Below are positions 22,255 through 34,740 of a DNA stretch of 64,000 bases, in pieces. Below the pieces are notes generated by a model that was not told the origin of the DNA, did not search any database, and worked only from the letters and a program-made list of their open reading frames with translations. The DNA lies in NCBI RefSeq assembly GCF_901709675.1, contig NC_051089.1:7253476-7317475 (forward strand), read 5' to 3'. This DNA comes from Syngnathus acus. Taxonomy: Eukaryota > Chordata > Actinopteri > Syngnathiformes > Syngnathidae. A program made the position numbers and the translations under genes. Within the stretch, counting starts at the first letter, position 1. Each line of letters starts with the position of its first letter.

Positions 22255-22640
22255 AATTATCCCTTGCAAGTCATAGTGTCATCAATCACACCACTCAATA
22301 GGCCACAGAAAGTTCACAGGGGTGCGATCGGGTCAGAATAGTATTGTAGAAATTCAAGGAGCTGCTCACTTAAGTGCCTGACCACAGGCCGCACATTGAT
22401 AAATGTCTGGCACTCATATAAACAACATTACATCTTCATGACGGCTTGGTTTACAATACGTATAACACAAAATTAAAGCAAAGCCAAAGGAGGGAGGGGG
22501 AGGAAGGTGAGGGGGGAGAAGGGCTGTAATTTGCTTCTGGCCAACAGAGGGAGCTCTGGATTATGGCCACTTAACAGACAGGGACTGCAATTGCATCCTG
22601 AATAAGGAAAGGTAGGACAGCACATTCAAATTCTATTGAG
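22255..22640. promoter_or_regulatory. Putative conserved noncoding block
   Basis: Unique sequence in two parts around a GA-rich insert (22,488-22,522). It carries cacattgataaatgtctggc, actcatataaacaacattac (forkhead-like ataaaca), gggctgtaatttgcttctgg and actgcaattgcatcctgaat (POU/C/EBP-like). The dense short motifs and lack of drift-type simple sequence suggest constraint. This is inference only. Confidence 0.35.
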
Positions 22641-22934
22641 TGGCAGTAATATTACAGAATGGTGAAGATTAAATTAAGTGTTTCCAGCTTTGTTTTGAAT
22701 GTGGATGGCGTTGCAAGTCAAAGGTCTGAGACCAATTTGGTTTCATCATGCTGGGCATGCTTTTTGTGAAAGTCAGGTTGTGGCAATGACTTTAAAGAAA
22801 GTTGGTCTGAAAACTGAGAAGTGTCCTCTCTTATTCTTGATATATTCATATGATTCTGTCAATAAACAGTTGTTTATTGTTGCTTTGAACTTGCAGTTTG
22901 AGGGAGTCTTTTATATTTCAGCATTGATTTAAAG

Positions 22935-22960
22935 CAGTGGTTCTCAAACTTGTCTCAGTA
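22935..22960 (+). mobile_element. Orphan hAT-like terminal sequence
   Basis: CAGTGGTTCTCAAACTT (22,935-22,951) matches the terminal-inverted-repeat type CAG(T/G)GGTTCTCAAACTT known from hAT (Charlie-like) elements in vertebrates. No matching inverted end or transposase was found within the next few kb, so only one end is supported. Confidence 0.5.
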
Positions 22961-22964
22961 AATG

Positions 22965-24430
22965 TTGGCCCAGGTGCTCAACAAAAACAAAGAGCGGTTT
23001 TTAGTCCTAAGAATAAAAACTGAACATAAATTATGATTCAATTACAATGGATTACATACAAGTTACATGAAACTCTTGCCTTAATAAATGTTTGAAAACA
23101 AACACAAGATGAAGCCACTGTAACATTATGCACAAATTTAACATTTAATTCAATGATTCAATGATTTTGCCAATCATTGATTCAAAGTACGTGGGTGGGA
23201 TAAAACATTTTTTTTTTTTAGATGTCACAACAGCATAGCAATATTCTGACACCTCCATATTGCGTGCCACATTCTTTTGTTCAGCGGGCAAAACTACACA
23301 ATTCCAGCTCACGTCCATCAGCAGCGCAGCAAGGAAACAGTGGCACATACACCCATCCCGACTGCCTTCATTTCAAGTGAATGGCTCCATAAAATCAAAT
23401 ACGTTTTTTCTCATTTACTGGCCAGTATCCATGCTGGACATAGAATGTTTCGGCCTGACACCAATTCTTAGATATATGTCTCTCCTAACATGGACTCAAG
23501 ACAGCAGACAAGACATTTTCCACATCACATCCAGCAAAACACATTCACCCACTTGAGGTCAACTGTGCTCTAACTGCTGTCGGTGATCAGATTGTATCGA
23601 GTTGTGACCTCATCCCAAGTGGACGTTGTTGATAGATGTCAAAGGTACAGAGTTCATTTTGTATGGTCTCTAAATGCATGTGTGTCCAATCAGACATACA
23701 AATATGAAGGTGCATCTCATCGTACAAACATGGTGAACGGTTGACAAATTAATATTTTGAATATCAATTGCCTGACATTTGAGCCTTTGTTTTCTAATGC
23801 AGTAAAAATGTTTTTCAAAGTACTCCAACTGTTTGGAACGGTATTGTTCCATCCATCCATCCATCCATCCATCCATCCATCCATCCGTCCGTCCGTCCGT
23901 CCGTCCGTCCGTCCATCCCTCCATCCATCCATCTGCAAAAAATTCATTGTCACCATAGGCAAGCTAACAAAACTAGCAATTATGTTGCAGTGATTATAAA
24001 CCGAAAAAAAATCTTATAGGTTTGTTTTATTTTGTTGTTGTTGACATATGCAGAGTATTACAGCACGTCAGGCACTTATTCTTTATCATTGGAGAGAAAT
24101 GACTAATGTTTCAGTCAAAATCGCACAGTGCACTAGGCCCGTTCCTTATACAAAGGTTTGTATTCAATAGTTCTGTGTCATTTATTGTCCTGATTTTGTG
24201 TTGTACACACTAGTGAAACGTAGTTAAATTGTAATTGCAGTAGTCTAACGGTAACACACACATGCGGGTAAAGAGCAGTTTGCAAGACACACAGAACATA
24301 AACACACTCCACTTCATCTGTTTTAGTGTCTAATGACATGTGTGAGTAATTACTTTTGAGCCAATATGTGTGTGCGTGGGTGTTGGAGTGCATGCGGTGC
24401 AAATGCTCATGTCTTCATGTGGGCTTTTGT
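22965..24430. other. Non-coding stretch, no gene seen
   Basis: AT-rich unique sequence apart from a listed tetranucleotide repeat. The 98-codon frame at 23,260 has no domain. Confidence 0.55.
23848..23933. repeat. (ATCC)n/(GTCC)n compound microsatellite
   Basis: About eight ATCC units, seven GTCC units, then ATCC again. The translated products (Pro-Ser-Ile-His and Asp-Gly-Trp-Met type) are meaningless read-through. It may be derived from the ATCC-rich head of a common fish repeat, but the flank after it does not match that repeat. Confidence 0.95.
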
Positions 24431-24940
24431 CTATGTGTTTGCCGCCAATGAGCGGGTTTAATGGCGTGTGTGGAAATAATCACTTAATGGTCACAGCGCT
24501 CCGACTATTGAACGCATGTTTAGCGCTGTGATGATTTTACTGTAAAATAACTTGTAAGATATCGTTATAAGCGGAAAAGTAGGGAGGAAAAAATAGAATC
24601 AATTGAAATTATTAAAGAGGAAAACAAGCAGAAAGCTCTCGTTTATCTCATCTGTAATTCTCCACAATAACCCCTCCTTTCAATGTTGCTCTCTAGAGCG
24701 TCAGCCTGTGAATTTATCGTTGGCCCAATGATTGCTTCTTGGGCCATGATGGCTGTAAATTGCTTTGCCATTTGGTAAATGCTGGCAGTTAGAAGGTATA
24801 CAAGTAATTATTTCCGCCTGTGCTGATTGAGACATAATTCCAAGACGAGGCAGTGGGGAAAAAAAATATGACAGTATTTCGAAACAACTATGTTTTAATT
24901 TCCCAGCATTCCTAATTAGAATCTGTAACAACACGGCGGG
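24430..24940. promoter_or_regulatory. Putative conserved noncoding element with two inverted repeats
   Basis: Long unique block free of simple repeats. It holds a perfect 10-bp inverted repeat (TCACAGCGCT at 24,491-24,500 and AGCGCTGTGA at 24,522-24,531, 21-nt loop) and a perfect 8-bp one (TGGCCCAA at 24,721-24,728 and TTGGGCCA at 24,739-24,746, 10-nt loop). Around them are homeobox-like words (aataatcacttaatgg, gtgaatttatcgttgg, caagtaattatttccgc, tgagacataattccaag) and gctgtaaattgctttgcca. Such a mix is typical of long-range enhancers of developmental genes in vertebrates. Conservation itself was not tested. Confidence 0.42.
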
Positions 24941-24944
24941 TTTT

Positions 24945-25820
24945 TATACGATTTCCTGCAATGAGGGCAGAAATAATTAAAATGTCAAGAGGAAATAAAT
25001 ATGTATAAACAAGGTGTAATTTTTATAGTGCACTGCACCTTGTCAGCGTGTGACTTTTTGAGAAGAAAAACAATGTGTGGGCAAACAATGCAGGGACATA
25101 GAGGACATGTTTTCAGCACACACACATCAGAGTCAATACGCAAACCTCATTCTGTGATCATTTATATTAAAACAAAATATGCTCACAGATCGTTTCATCA
25201 GAAACCTGGTCAGCTCTATTCAAGCAACATTTTAGAGAAACACAATTAAGAATGTCAGATGTGATTTCTTCATTCGTTTTGTTCTCAGGTTTTTCATATA
25301 ATAATAAAGAAAGTTAAAATGCAACTTTGGCAGAGATTGGATTAACGTGACACATGTGCCAATCTCAATCAAGACTCAAGAAAGTCCCAAGTCCTTTTGT
25401 CATGGCTAAGTCATTCAATCCAATTGGCGTTATAAATGTTATTCAACTTATACAACTCTGCTCTTCAGAGAGGCCAAAGATGGTCAAATAATGACACCGT
25501 TGGCTGATTTATATCCAAACTGTATGCATCCAAAACACTGCAACCCCTGATCTGTTAACAAGACACTGTGTGCCAACTTGTTGCAGGACAGCAACACAGA
25601 CTACATCATCATTTAATGAGCTCCATCTCCAAATGAATAACAGAAGTGAGCATTTCAAAAGAGAAAGCTGGAAGTCCTGCTGCCATTCCCGGCGCGTTAG
25701 GAACGTCCGGCGGAAAAGAGGCAAGACGCTCACACTGATGGGGAGCACTGATGGAGATGCATTCGAACTGGGCTTACTCAATTACAATCTGACAACAGCT
25801 TGTAGCCCAGCTTCGCCCGA
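24945..25820. other. Non-coding stretch, no gene seen
   Basis: AT-rich unique sequence. The plus-strand frame at 25,570-25,854 runs into the CA tract and shows no domain. Confidence 0.5.
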
Positions 25821-25822
25821 GT

Positions 25823-25850
25823 TCACACACAAACACACACACACACACAC
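25823..25850. repeat. (CA)n microsatellite
   Basis: CA tract with one AA interruption. Confidence 0.92.
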
Positions 25851-25859
25851 TTAAATGAA

Positions 25860-26030
25860 TGGCGTAACACAGCAGATATCGCAGACTTCATCAAGCCTTC
25901 AATGAAAGAGGTATCAGAGACAAAGTGTTTGAGCGTTACCTGGTAATTCCATTTACGAGGAAGCATTTTGCTGACATTTTTATCTAGCATGGAAAGCAAT
26001 AAATTGGGGCTGCAAATTGCTTTTTAAAAA
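25860..26030. promoter_or_regulatory. Putative conserved noncoding block
   Basis: Unique sequence (cttcatcaagccttcaatga, gcgttacctggtaattcc, gctgacatttttatctagca, gaaagcaataaattgg) bounded by a CA tract and an A-run. Regulatory status inferred from texture. Confidence 0.32.
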
Positions 26031-26664
26031 AAAAATGTTTGGCCACCATAAAAGCAAACGGCTCGTATGTGCAGGAAATAGCGTTTTTGTATAATAAAAG
26101 CATTTTTGTGTGTGTTTTTCTAAAGATTATTCTGAGAATAAAATTAAGACATTTTAAAAAATATAAGTCAGCTAAGATAAACCGTTTTTTTTTTCCTCCC
26201 CAAAAAATAGTATTTGAAAAGCCTTGGATATAAATACTACACACAAATAAAATGACCGCAGGCTAAAAACACAAATTTGAGCAATCGACATGTTTTTACT
26301 CCCAAAAAGGTCAACGGTGTGCTCAAATGCAAACAATTCTCTTTTAATATTAATACGATTTGCCGAAGGCTAACGCACTTCTGAGGGTGTACACGTTTAT
26401 TAGATTCCTGGGAGAAGCATGCCGTAGGGATAGAAGAAAAATTCAAGATTCCGTAACGATACGTTGGAAGCTGACAAGTGTACAGGCATGCTGATAGAAG
26501 AGGTCCCTATAAGCCATTTGCACATATCTGTTACATTAGGTTAATGACGAACACATTCGACTTGCATTGCACGGAATTTGACCTCTGCAATTAACCCATC
26601 GCAGCAGTGGAGAAAGCAAGTACCCGCCATTAGTAGGCAGTTTTACAACACTACGACTGAGCTA

Positions 26665-26705
26665 TTAGGGCAGCGAGGTGCCTTGCTCAAGGACACCTCA
26701 TTCAT
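26665..26705. repeat. Interspersed scrap with GGTGCC hairpin (copy 2)
   Basis: gaggtgccttgctcaaggac followed by acctc is an imperfect inverted repeat sharing its core gtgccttgctca with the copy at 15.6 kb. Confidence 0.45.
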
Positions 26706-27163
26706 TATCAAGGGCATTTATTTTTACAAAGTATTTCATGGAATATGTCTTAATTCTTGTTGGTGATTTAAAAATATAAAATGTCATCAAATCGCAAATA
26801 ATTCATGGTCTAGTCTGCCTTTGGCCATTTGACTGCTGAGATGAACTGGGTAAGCGACCGGAAATGGTTGAATGGATGGGGAGGTGTCATTTGACATCAC
26901 TCATTTGGCTGATGGCAACCATTTTTGTAATGTGTGTTAGCACCACATAGAGGCCTGGGGTGGAACAGTCACGTTCTTTGTAAATAAGCATTACTGCACA
27001 GCCAAGTGTATGCGAAAACGATAACATTCTTGATACAACATTTATCTTTGCTGCCTTGCTTATTTATTTGTGTGTGTTTTCAGTCTTGTGTTTTAAGAGG
27101 AAGGAGGTAAAAAGAAAAAGAATGGAGCACTTCTAGCATTTCTAAGACATTCCCAAGACTGAT

Positions 27164-27180
27164 GGTGTGTGTGTGTGTGT
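27164..27180. repeat. (GT)n short microsatellite
   Basis: Eight GT units. Confidence 0.85.
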
Positions 27181-27284
27181 ATTGTCCCTTCACATTTCCA
27201 CACCTCCATCACCTTTCCTCTAATCAGGAGTTCAAATCAATGACATTGTCCAAAACAATAATTGCCACTCCTTAAACTGCTTCT

Positions 27285-27560
27285 CTGGCAACATGCTTTC
27301 ACCAAGAAACCTTTGGGCAGCAGAAATGTGCCTCCCAGCCTGTGCCGGCATTTGTGCGCGCGTGAGGAGGATTAAAGAAGTATTTTCTCATTACGAGGGT
27401 GTCTGAATGTGAAGAAAGCGCTTCTCACATTGTTTTACAGCATCCCGGAAGCTCAAAGCTCAGCACCAAGGAGCTGAATGCCCAGCAGGCCCACGTAGAG
27501 GCCTGAGGGGTCACAAAGGGTTCATGAGCATCCATGTCATTTATCAAGCCACTTTGGAAA
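27285..27560. promoter_or_regulatory. Putative conserved noncoding block
   Basis: Unique, balanced-GC sequence (gaggattaaagaagtatttt, ctcattacgagggtgtctga, ggggtcacaaagggttcatg, agcatccatgtcatttatca, ggctcctaatgagcaacgct). No repeats and no open frame of note. Enhancer-like texture; inference. Confidence 0.35.
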
Positions 27561-27564
27561 AAAA

Positions 27565-29004
27565 ATGGCTCCTAATGAGCAACGCTTGCACAAAAAAATG
27601 TAACCACTTTGTCATTTTATTTGTTTAGATTTACAATTCCAATAAAATAATTTGCTTTAGATTGATCAGTGTGACCAGCACACTGAAATAAATGAACATT
27701 CCAGACTATTCAAATGTATTGAGGTCCAAAAAAAAAACAAAAAACAACACAAAGGGAGTTTAAAAGTGATCTGGGGAACGAGAGAATGTGCAAGACGGTG
27801 ACCGAAGAAACAAGCGAGAGAGCTGAAAAGAGAGATGGAAATGGAGATGGAAGGAGAGATGTCTGCTTTAACAAGGTGCTGAGCACGACAAGCCCTCGGG
27901 AGTGCACGCTCCCTTACCCTCTAAGATTAGACATCTCTCTCGCTCTCTCTGCTGTGGCCACGCTGGGGGAGGGTGGGGGCGGGGGGACACTATCACAGGG
28001 GGACACCTCGGGACCCTCTCTTGCTCCCCTCGTGCAAACTTCTTCATCCTCCTTTTTATACAAATACGAGTAAGGCTCGTCATTATAATCAGGTTATTTT
28101 GATAAGTTGTGTTGCATGCTAACAAAGTTGTTTGTCCTGTTTCATTTTGTCCACCCCCTTTCTCTCTTTCTCGGCTGAAGTTGTTTGACACCTCTCTCCC
28201 ACCTGAGCATCTCAATGTGTCAGGACAAATTAGCTGAGACTCACATCTGTCTCGCTCCCTCCGTCTGCTCGCCACTCAAGCGCAGAGAGTGCCAGGCAGT
28301 GAAAGGAGGGGGAGAAAAGATTGATAATGTGTGTATAGGGGGGGGACAATACGCATCAGAGGAGACACCGGGATGGCTGAGGAAAAGTAGAAGGAATTAA
28401 GTTAGAGGAGAGGGGGACACGAACGTGTGCATTTAAATTTAAATAACGTATGATGGGGGAAAGGGAATGGAAAAAAAAGGTTTATAATTGCGTAGGGTAT
28501 TATAGTATACTATTTAAAAGTGTTTTTGTGTGTTCATAGCAAACAGTCGAAAGCAAAACAATAAAAATTGTATGAGTCTGTCTCTGGATTATCATTAAAC
28601 AATTATTACTTGTACAGTTAATGTATTTCTAAAAATATTATTAACTGTTACACAGGCGAAAAAAAGGTAAAAAATGTATGATCAAACTCCATTAAACTTT
28701 GGAATAGTGTGTGTGTGTGTGTGCAAGATTGTGTCAAAGCCTCGCCTTACAAAAAAGCAAGACGCAAGTTGAAATTCCGCTAAGCTAAGTTGTTTTTTTT
28801 AAACATCATTATCAGTGTTCAGCATTATGGCATCCAAAATCAATCGTACCGGCAGTGTGCCACTTCTATGAGAATACAATATAATTTATGTTAGCCAATA
28901 ACGGCGAGCTTTTTTTTCTGAAGCACAATAACACTTGAATACTAGCAGTAGATATTACGCCATTTGAAAACTTTGACATGCACTCTCACATATTCACATC
29001 TATC

Positions 29005-29005
<1 letters not shown>
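27565..29005. other. Non-coding stretch, no gene seen
   Basis: AT-rich with a GA/CT patch (27,800-28,020) giving opposite-strand open frames, a 14-bp palindrome ATTTAAATTTAAAT at 28,431-28,444 and a short GT tract at 28,707-28,723. No gene. Confidence 0.55.

Positions 29006-29009
<4 letters not shown>

Positions 29010-29059
<50 letters not shown>
29010..29059. repeat. (AC)n microsatellite
   Basis: 25 pure AC units. Confidence 0.97.
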
Positions 29060-29061
<2 letters not shown>

Positions 29062-29489
29062 GGCCTATAGCAATGCGACAAAGAGATCAGAGAAACGGGC
29101 AGAAAATAATAGAATCTTCATCCCAAGTAATCCATATTCATTCTTCTCATCCCTCCTTCGCTGCACGTCACACTCCCTCTATCCGACATTCAAATGAGTT
29201 GTCTTTTCTCCCTTGTTAGACACACACGCACACACAAAAACACACTAACACCCACTTGCCACGTCTCTCGCGCGCACGCTGACGCACACACGCGCTCCTT
29301 CTTGGATACTTTCTGCCCCGTTGCACCCCTGATAGCAAATTGAGCGCCTGCCGTCTCTCTCTTTTCTCTCACTCAACCATCTCTGGTGACTCCTCTCATC
29401 TTCCCAACATCTTCACCCTCCACCACTGCCATCTTTCTTCGCCATCCATCCGGCCCTCTATCCGTCCATCTGTCTGTCCATCATTCTTC

Positions 29490-29745
29490 ATCCGTTTCCT
29501 CTCTGGTAATCTGTCGCGATCCTATTAGTGGAAGATGGAGGTGTGATCATGGTTTCTGTGCGCTAACAGGGAGCGTGCTGCCATGGATGACAAATATGGC
29601 ACATGCGCGACGCACATACACACACACACATATACACTCACATGCAGCCATGCAGGGAGAGACCACTTGGTAGATTTCATCACCGCTCGTAATTATGATC
29701 CTGTCAAGTCCACAACGTGGCAATCCATAACAAGACTCCCGCGTG
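29490..29745. promoter_or_regulatory. Putative conserved noncoding block
   Basis: Unique sequence interrupted by a short CA patch (29,618-29,642). Notable words: gtaatctgtcgcgatcctat, catggatgacaaatatggca, gaccacttggtagatttcat, caccgctcgtaattatgatc. Lies just after ATCC/GTCC-like steps (29,440-29,490). Inference only. Confidence 0.3.
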
Positions 29746-29749
29746 CACA

Positions 29750-31825
29750 CATACACACGCATATTTTGTTACATCGCCTTGCTCATATACTTAAATAGTA
29801 AATATAAAAAAAAAAAAACTCTTGACAATGTCAAAAAGTCACATACAAAGCACCAGTTGTAAATAGTAAGAGACGATGCAGTTTACATTAACTCACGTTG
29901 GTCATATTAGTGTGTGTATTATTTGCTATAAAAGTTTCGATGGCATATTTCATGAACTTTGAACTCAATATATGCCGTAGAAGTCCATACACGTGTTTAT
30001 GTACATGCACATGTACGTGCGTTTGAACCAATGTGTGTGCTCCCTTCCATCTCAGTCCCCAGTGTTGACACTTCATGTGTCAAGGGAACCTATTAGAGAC
30101 CCTCACAATGTTATCCCACACCTGACCTCCACCCTCATGGGCCTGTGCAAGATTTCTTTTTCATAAGTTAGTATCTCAAAACATATGTGTTGTAATTTCA
30201 TATCAACTTCATAAATGAAGTCATCAAAAGTGACATGATCTACATGGAATGGTTTCTAATTCCCATGTTTGAGAGTGTGTTTACATGTGTTTGTTTTCGA
30301 CTCCCAAATAAACTAAGGGGTCAGACCTCAGGTTACCCCTCCATATCTGACCTCATGACACCATTGGCTCTATAAATCTACCAGGCCACACTGTGTTTAT
30401 GAAAGACAGAGTGAGGAACTTAACAACATGCCACTAAATGTCTTCCTTGTGTTGTTTTTTTGTAGAATAAATTAGCTTTATCATTTCCTGAAGATGGATT
30501 TTTGTTTGTATTAGGATCCACTTCTTCATGAGTGTCAATGCTTGACTAAATCACTACAATTGACCGCGGAGCAAATGTGAAACAAAATCTGCAGTTTAAA
30601 CCATCATCATGTCAGACATCAGCAATTTCAGAAAATGTGTGAGCCTCAGAGTGGTTAATTAATTATGAAATACATATTTTTATGCCAAAACTAAAGGATA
30701 CCGGTAAAAAGAAATGGTCTGGCTTTTGAGTAAATTACAATTAGTTGCATAAATATCAATTCTATGAACAAATTAATTTAACATCAATAAATTGAAAAAG
30801 GTAATGGCTAATGCTAGCTTAAAAATGAATAACAAATGGTACAATTTGATGATGCGGGAATCGTGTCACTTCATGCGTATTCTCCCATTTGTATGAAAGT
30901 GAAAAATATTAACACGTGACATAACTAAGTTAAAGCTTTAATGGTGACTTTTTGAGGCAGATACTTTTATCAGTTGTCATTCAGCATGCCAATCTGTCCT
31001 CTTCCCCATCACATCCCTCTAGTAACAACCAAGCTTGTGTTTACTCATCCTACCACTTGCTAAGCTTCATTTCCACTTCCAAACTATCGGCCTCTCTTGT
31101 TGCACACTCTGCTCACGCCCCGTGTTGCTTCCTCATCCGTCTTCACACAAACACGCGTGCACGTGCCCCACACACACACACACACACATCTCCCCGTTTC
31201 CCTGCCTTGTCTCTCCAAAGTCGCTCAAGCACAACTAAGCCAGGGGTTTGAGTCCCAATGAGAGTGGTTAGGGCAATCAGTGCTTTTCACACCCTCTGAT
31301 GTTCTTAAAAGGTGGAGGGATCAGATGCCCCCTGTTGTACCACTGCATCGCACGCACACACACACATGGACAAACTTACTCTCCAATTGCACTTGTATGC
31401 ACATTCTCCACATATGCCTCGACACACTCACAAATTCACGCGTTTTCTTGAATGGCCACATCCAACATACACAATGAACCTTTACCTACTTCCTGCTGCT
31501 CTGCAACAATCTTAAAAATCAAAGAGCCCACAGCATACACTGTCAGATGACATAAAATGTAATTCTGCATTGAAATTTACGCACAAAACTAAATTCACCC
31601 TCACAGCCATGCTCGTTATAACGCCATTACATCACTCCTCACTGTTGGAAGGCAAATAAGCATTTGAAAAGCAAATAACATGGTAGCTTTGTCACATTTT
31701 CTTTGCTTGCCATAACTTACTTCTACTCTCCTATCCTCTCTTCATCAAGCGCTCGTCTCACTCACTTCAGCCTCAGCCAGCGGGCCTTGATGAACGGAGG
31801 CTCTTAGTCACATTGAGGTCAGTCT
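29750..31825. other. Non-coding stretch, no gene seen
   Basis: AT-rich unique sequence. A perfect inverted repeat GTACATG/CATGTAC with a 2-nt centre lies at 30,001-30,016. CCATTGG at 30,361 followed by TATAAAT at 30,371-30,377 resembles a core promoter, but no exon follows. CA patches occur at 31,160-31,189 and 31,355. Confidence 0.5.
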
Positions 31826-31829
31826 GCGC

Positions 31830-32285
31830 ACACGCACACACAGAAGGGAAGGGTCATCCTGGCAGGGTTACGCCGCACAAAGTCAGCTCGCCGTAATGTG
31901 GCTGCTGTCGCCTGCATCACACCCTCATGATCCAATTAGGAGCCCGCATTCCTCCAATCAGCTGCCGTGGCAACCGGCGGGCAGACGAGCAGGCAGCGGC
32001 AGGCGGGCAACGCCAATCTCATAAGTGCTTTTAAGGGATTAGAAGGTGGAGGAGGAGGAGAGGGAGGGGCGCACCTCGCTCCCTCCATCCTTGGCGCCTC
32101 AAATTATTGTCGGACTTCCAAATACGAGTGGGAGGAGAATGGAACAGGGCGGCGTGGGTGTTTGGAAATTAGCCACAGATTGAAATGGAAAGAAGAGACG
32201 ATGGGACGGCTTGGTCAATTAAGAGAAAATATATTTGCCAACTCTTTACCTCTGCAACTTGATGAGACAACCAGATGAGGTACCA
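31830..32285. promoter_or_regulatory. Putative conserved/GC-rich regulatory block
   Basis: GC-richer unique block. From left: gccgtaatgtggctgctgtc, tcatgatccaattaggagcc, a CCAAT (31,954-31,958), an E-box CAGCTG (31,959-31,964) and GTGGCAACC (31,967-31,975), which resembles an RFX X-box half-site. Then come a GGA-rich run (32,045-32,070) and tgtttggaaattagccacag. The 103-codon frame at 31,967 is the GC-rich sequence read through and has no domain. It could be an enhancer or a weak promoter. Confidence 0.35.
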
Positions 32286-32899
32286 AAGAGTGAAAACTTT
32301 TTTAAAGGAGCTGCTCAATGACAGAAAAACAACTTTCAACTATCACAATTACAAGTTTGCATTAACTTGTGAGTGGCCTGACAATTGCAGACTAGATGAA
32401 AATAAAACCAAACATGGTATTTTCCATTTCAGCAAAATTTGACATACAATTTTTTATCTTGTCTCTTTTTTAAGACAATTATTTTCTTGAACTGGTTTTG
32501 CAGTGTGATGACATGAAAAGCAACTTTAAAAGAATTTTTCCATTAAGGTTAGATTTGTTTCAATATTAGCCTCCTAATTGTTTAATTTATATATTAACTC
32601 AGAGTAGCCCTGAATTTTTAGCTCTAATCTGGAAACTTTAAATCATTAAAAAGCTCTTTTTATTAAATTCACAAATAATGGTGTTTGCATTTGAAGTCTT
32701 CATTTTGTCTTTTTGAGTTTTTTAATATGAATGTGATTTTTTCCCCAAATTAGTCTCATAAATTGCTTAGTTCTTATTAATACCCCGAATAAAAAAAAAA
32801 AAAGCTTTAATCTAAAAAATTAAAGTAAAAAAATTAAAATCTTTTGCATTTTGAAGTCTCACTACTCGGTGCGCTCAACAACAACTTTTATTCACTCAC

Positions 32900-32961
<62 letters not shown>
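32900..32961. repeat. (GT)n microsatellite
   Basis: About 31 pure GT units, followed by further imperfect GT steps to 33,002. Confidence 0.97.
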
Positions 32962-32963
<2 letters not shown>

Positions 32964-34709
32964 TAGAGCAGCTGGACATGTTTGTGTGTCCTGTGTGTGT
33001 GTGGTTAGCAACACTCTCCGAAGCATTTCGCTTGAGGCATCGGGACCTCAATTAAAGACACGCAGCACCTCTAAAGTATGAATATTTCACTATATCTAAG
33101 TCCTTTTACCTTGGAATGACCTGATTGTCCCACCGTGTGAGTGTGAGTGTGTGTCACTTCATTACCATAGAGGTGTGTGGAAGTGCATTCAATCTAGTGC
33201 TCGGGTAAAGACATGGACACTAATACAGGCACAGAGGACTTAGTCCAATGACACAGAATATTCAGAACATTAACGCCCTTGTTGGCCTTAGAAAGGCATC
33301 TTGAGGTCTCAGCGATATAGTTTGTCGTACGTTCTCAATGAGCCGAGACAACTCGGAAAACAAATCACGATGTAATGCAATGGGAACTACATAAGTTATC
33401 TTACTTTCTTGAAAGTGACAAGTTAAGTTTGTTATATGTTTTAACTACATTGCAAAAGTGGAAAAAACAAAACAACAAAATGCATTTCAATTTGAGAGGT
33501 TATCTTATGACCCGCATAACAAACCAATCCTAAAAAAGATTATTAAATCAAGTAATGAAATGTTGATTAACTGTGATGACGATAAAGGAGAAAAATGATT
33601 TTTTCAATTTAATATTTTTTTTTGCACAAAACACTCTGTCCTGATCAGAGATATTCGTCATCACCCACCACAGTAAATCGACATTACTCCGTCCACCACG
33701 TATGCTGCCTGCCTTTAAATTCTCCTAAAGTAGATTAACTTACTATAGAATCCTACTAAACTCTTGCGAGGACAAAGTCATCATTGACTGGGGGCAAATT
33801 GAAAAGAATGACTCACAAGCTTCTGTTTAAGTAATTTGGCTATTGATCAACTAGCTTTTCCCCATAGAATTGACCATTACTTATGGATTCCCAATACTTG
33901 GGCCACTTAGACCCTGTAGAGGTGTTTTGGTAAAAAGAGCATTGTTGCTACTCATGAATCCAGTCAGATTTAATAAATCTGTTCCAAATTAGTACATATG
34001 TGTGTGAGCCAGATTGTAAAAACAATAATGTGAGTGAATGGAAGTTATTTTAATTGACTTATTAGTCTCCCCCCAAAAAATGAATGGGTAAAAGAACAGT
34101 GTCCTATTCAGTAGTTTTCATACAGACACATCAACACACACAGGCAGCGGTGGGAAGGGAAACCCGAGCAGGACCAGAGTGGGATAACAGAAGTCCAGGA
34201 ATAGTTGCAATCGATGAATGGATATGGACAGAAGGGAGGGGGGGAGATGAGTGGTCTCCTGGGTGGAGCGGTGATAGTCTTGCTGGGGCTATGCGAGACC
34301 CAATCCTTTGCAAAACCAGGGAAGGAGAGGAGATACGAAAACAGGAAAGAGAAGAAAAGTGAACAGAGACACCTAAAAGAAGCATGATGTCCACTATATG
34401 AAGCCAAAGATGGAAGCACAAGCTCGATGCCAACGGGGTGAAGTGATTTTACTTTTGAAGGGACACACCAAACTCGAGAGTAGCTCTAAAAACAACTATT
34501 GATGAGAAGACCCAGTCAATGGCCATCAGTGGAAAACAGAGCCCACCATTAGCCAACCAGTCAATCGCTCAAGCGTTGAGGGTAATTCTAGCACACAAAA
34601 CACATCAGCGGCAAGAGGACACCCTGCTTAACAATCTACAATCCTACCATGTGACATTAGTGGTCTCTTGCTAACTTTTTGGTATAAAGTCTCTGTCACG
34701 ATAGGAAAA

Positions 34710-34740
34710 GTGTGTGTGCATGTTTGTGTGTGTGTGTGTA
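34710..34740. repeat. (GT)n microsatellite, interrupted
   Basis: GT tract with GCAT and TT breaks. A second short tract at 34,861-34,884 runs into the palindromic GTGTGTACACAC. Confidence 0.88.

Larger units (their letters stand above)
26035..27280. other. Non-coding stretch including a repeat scrap
   Basis: AT-rich. 26,665-26,705 (ctattagggcagcgaggtgc, cttgctcaaggacacctcat) is the second copy of the GGTGCC hairpin scrap. A GT tract lies at 27,164-27,180. No gene. Confidence 0.5.

Noticed and set aside
23670-23993. Frames with repeated Pro-Ser-Ile-His or Asp-Gly-Trp-Met
   Set aside because: Direct translation of the ATCC/GTCC tetranucleotide array.
30361-30380. CCATTGG followed by TATAAAT, resembling a core promoter
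   Set aside because: AT-rich surroundings, only about 10 bp between the two words and no exon or CpG enrichment downstream.
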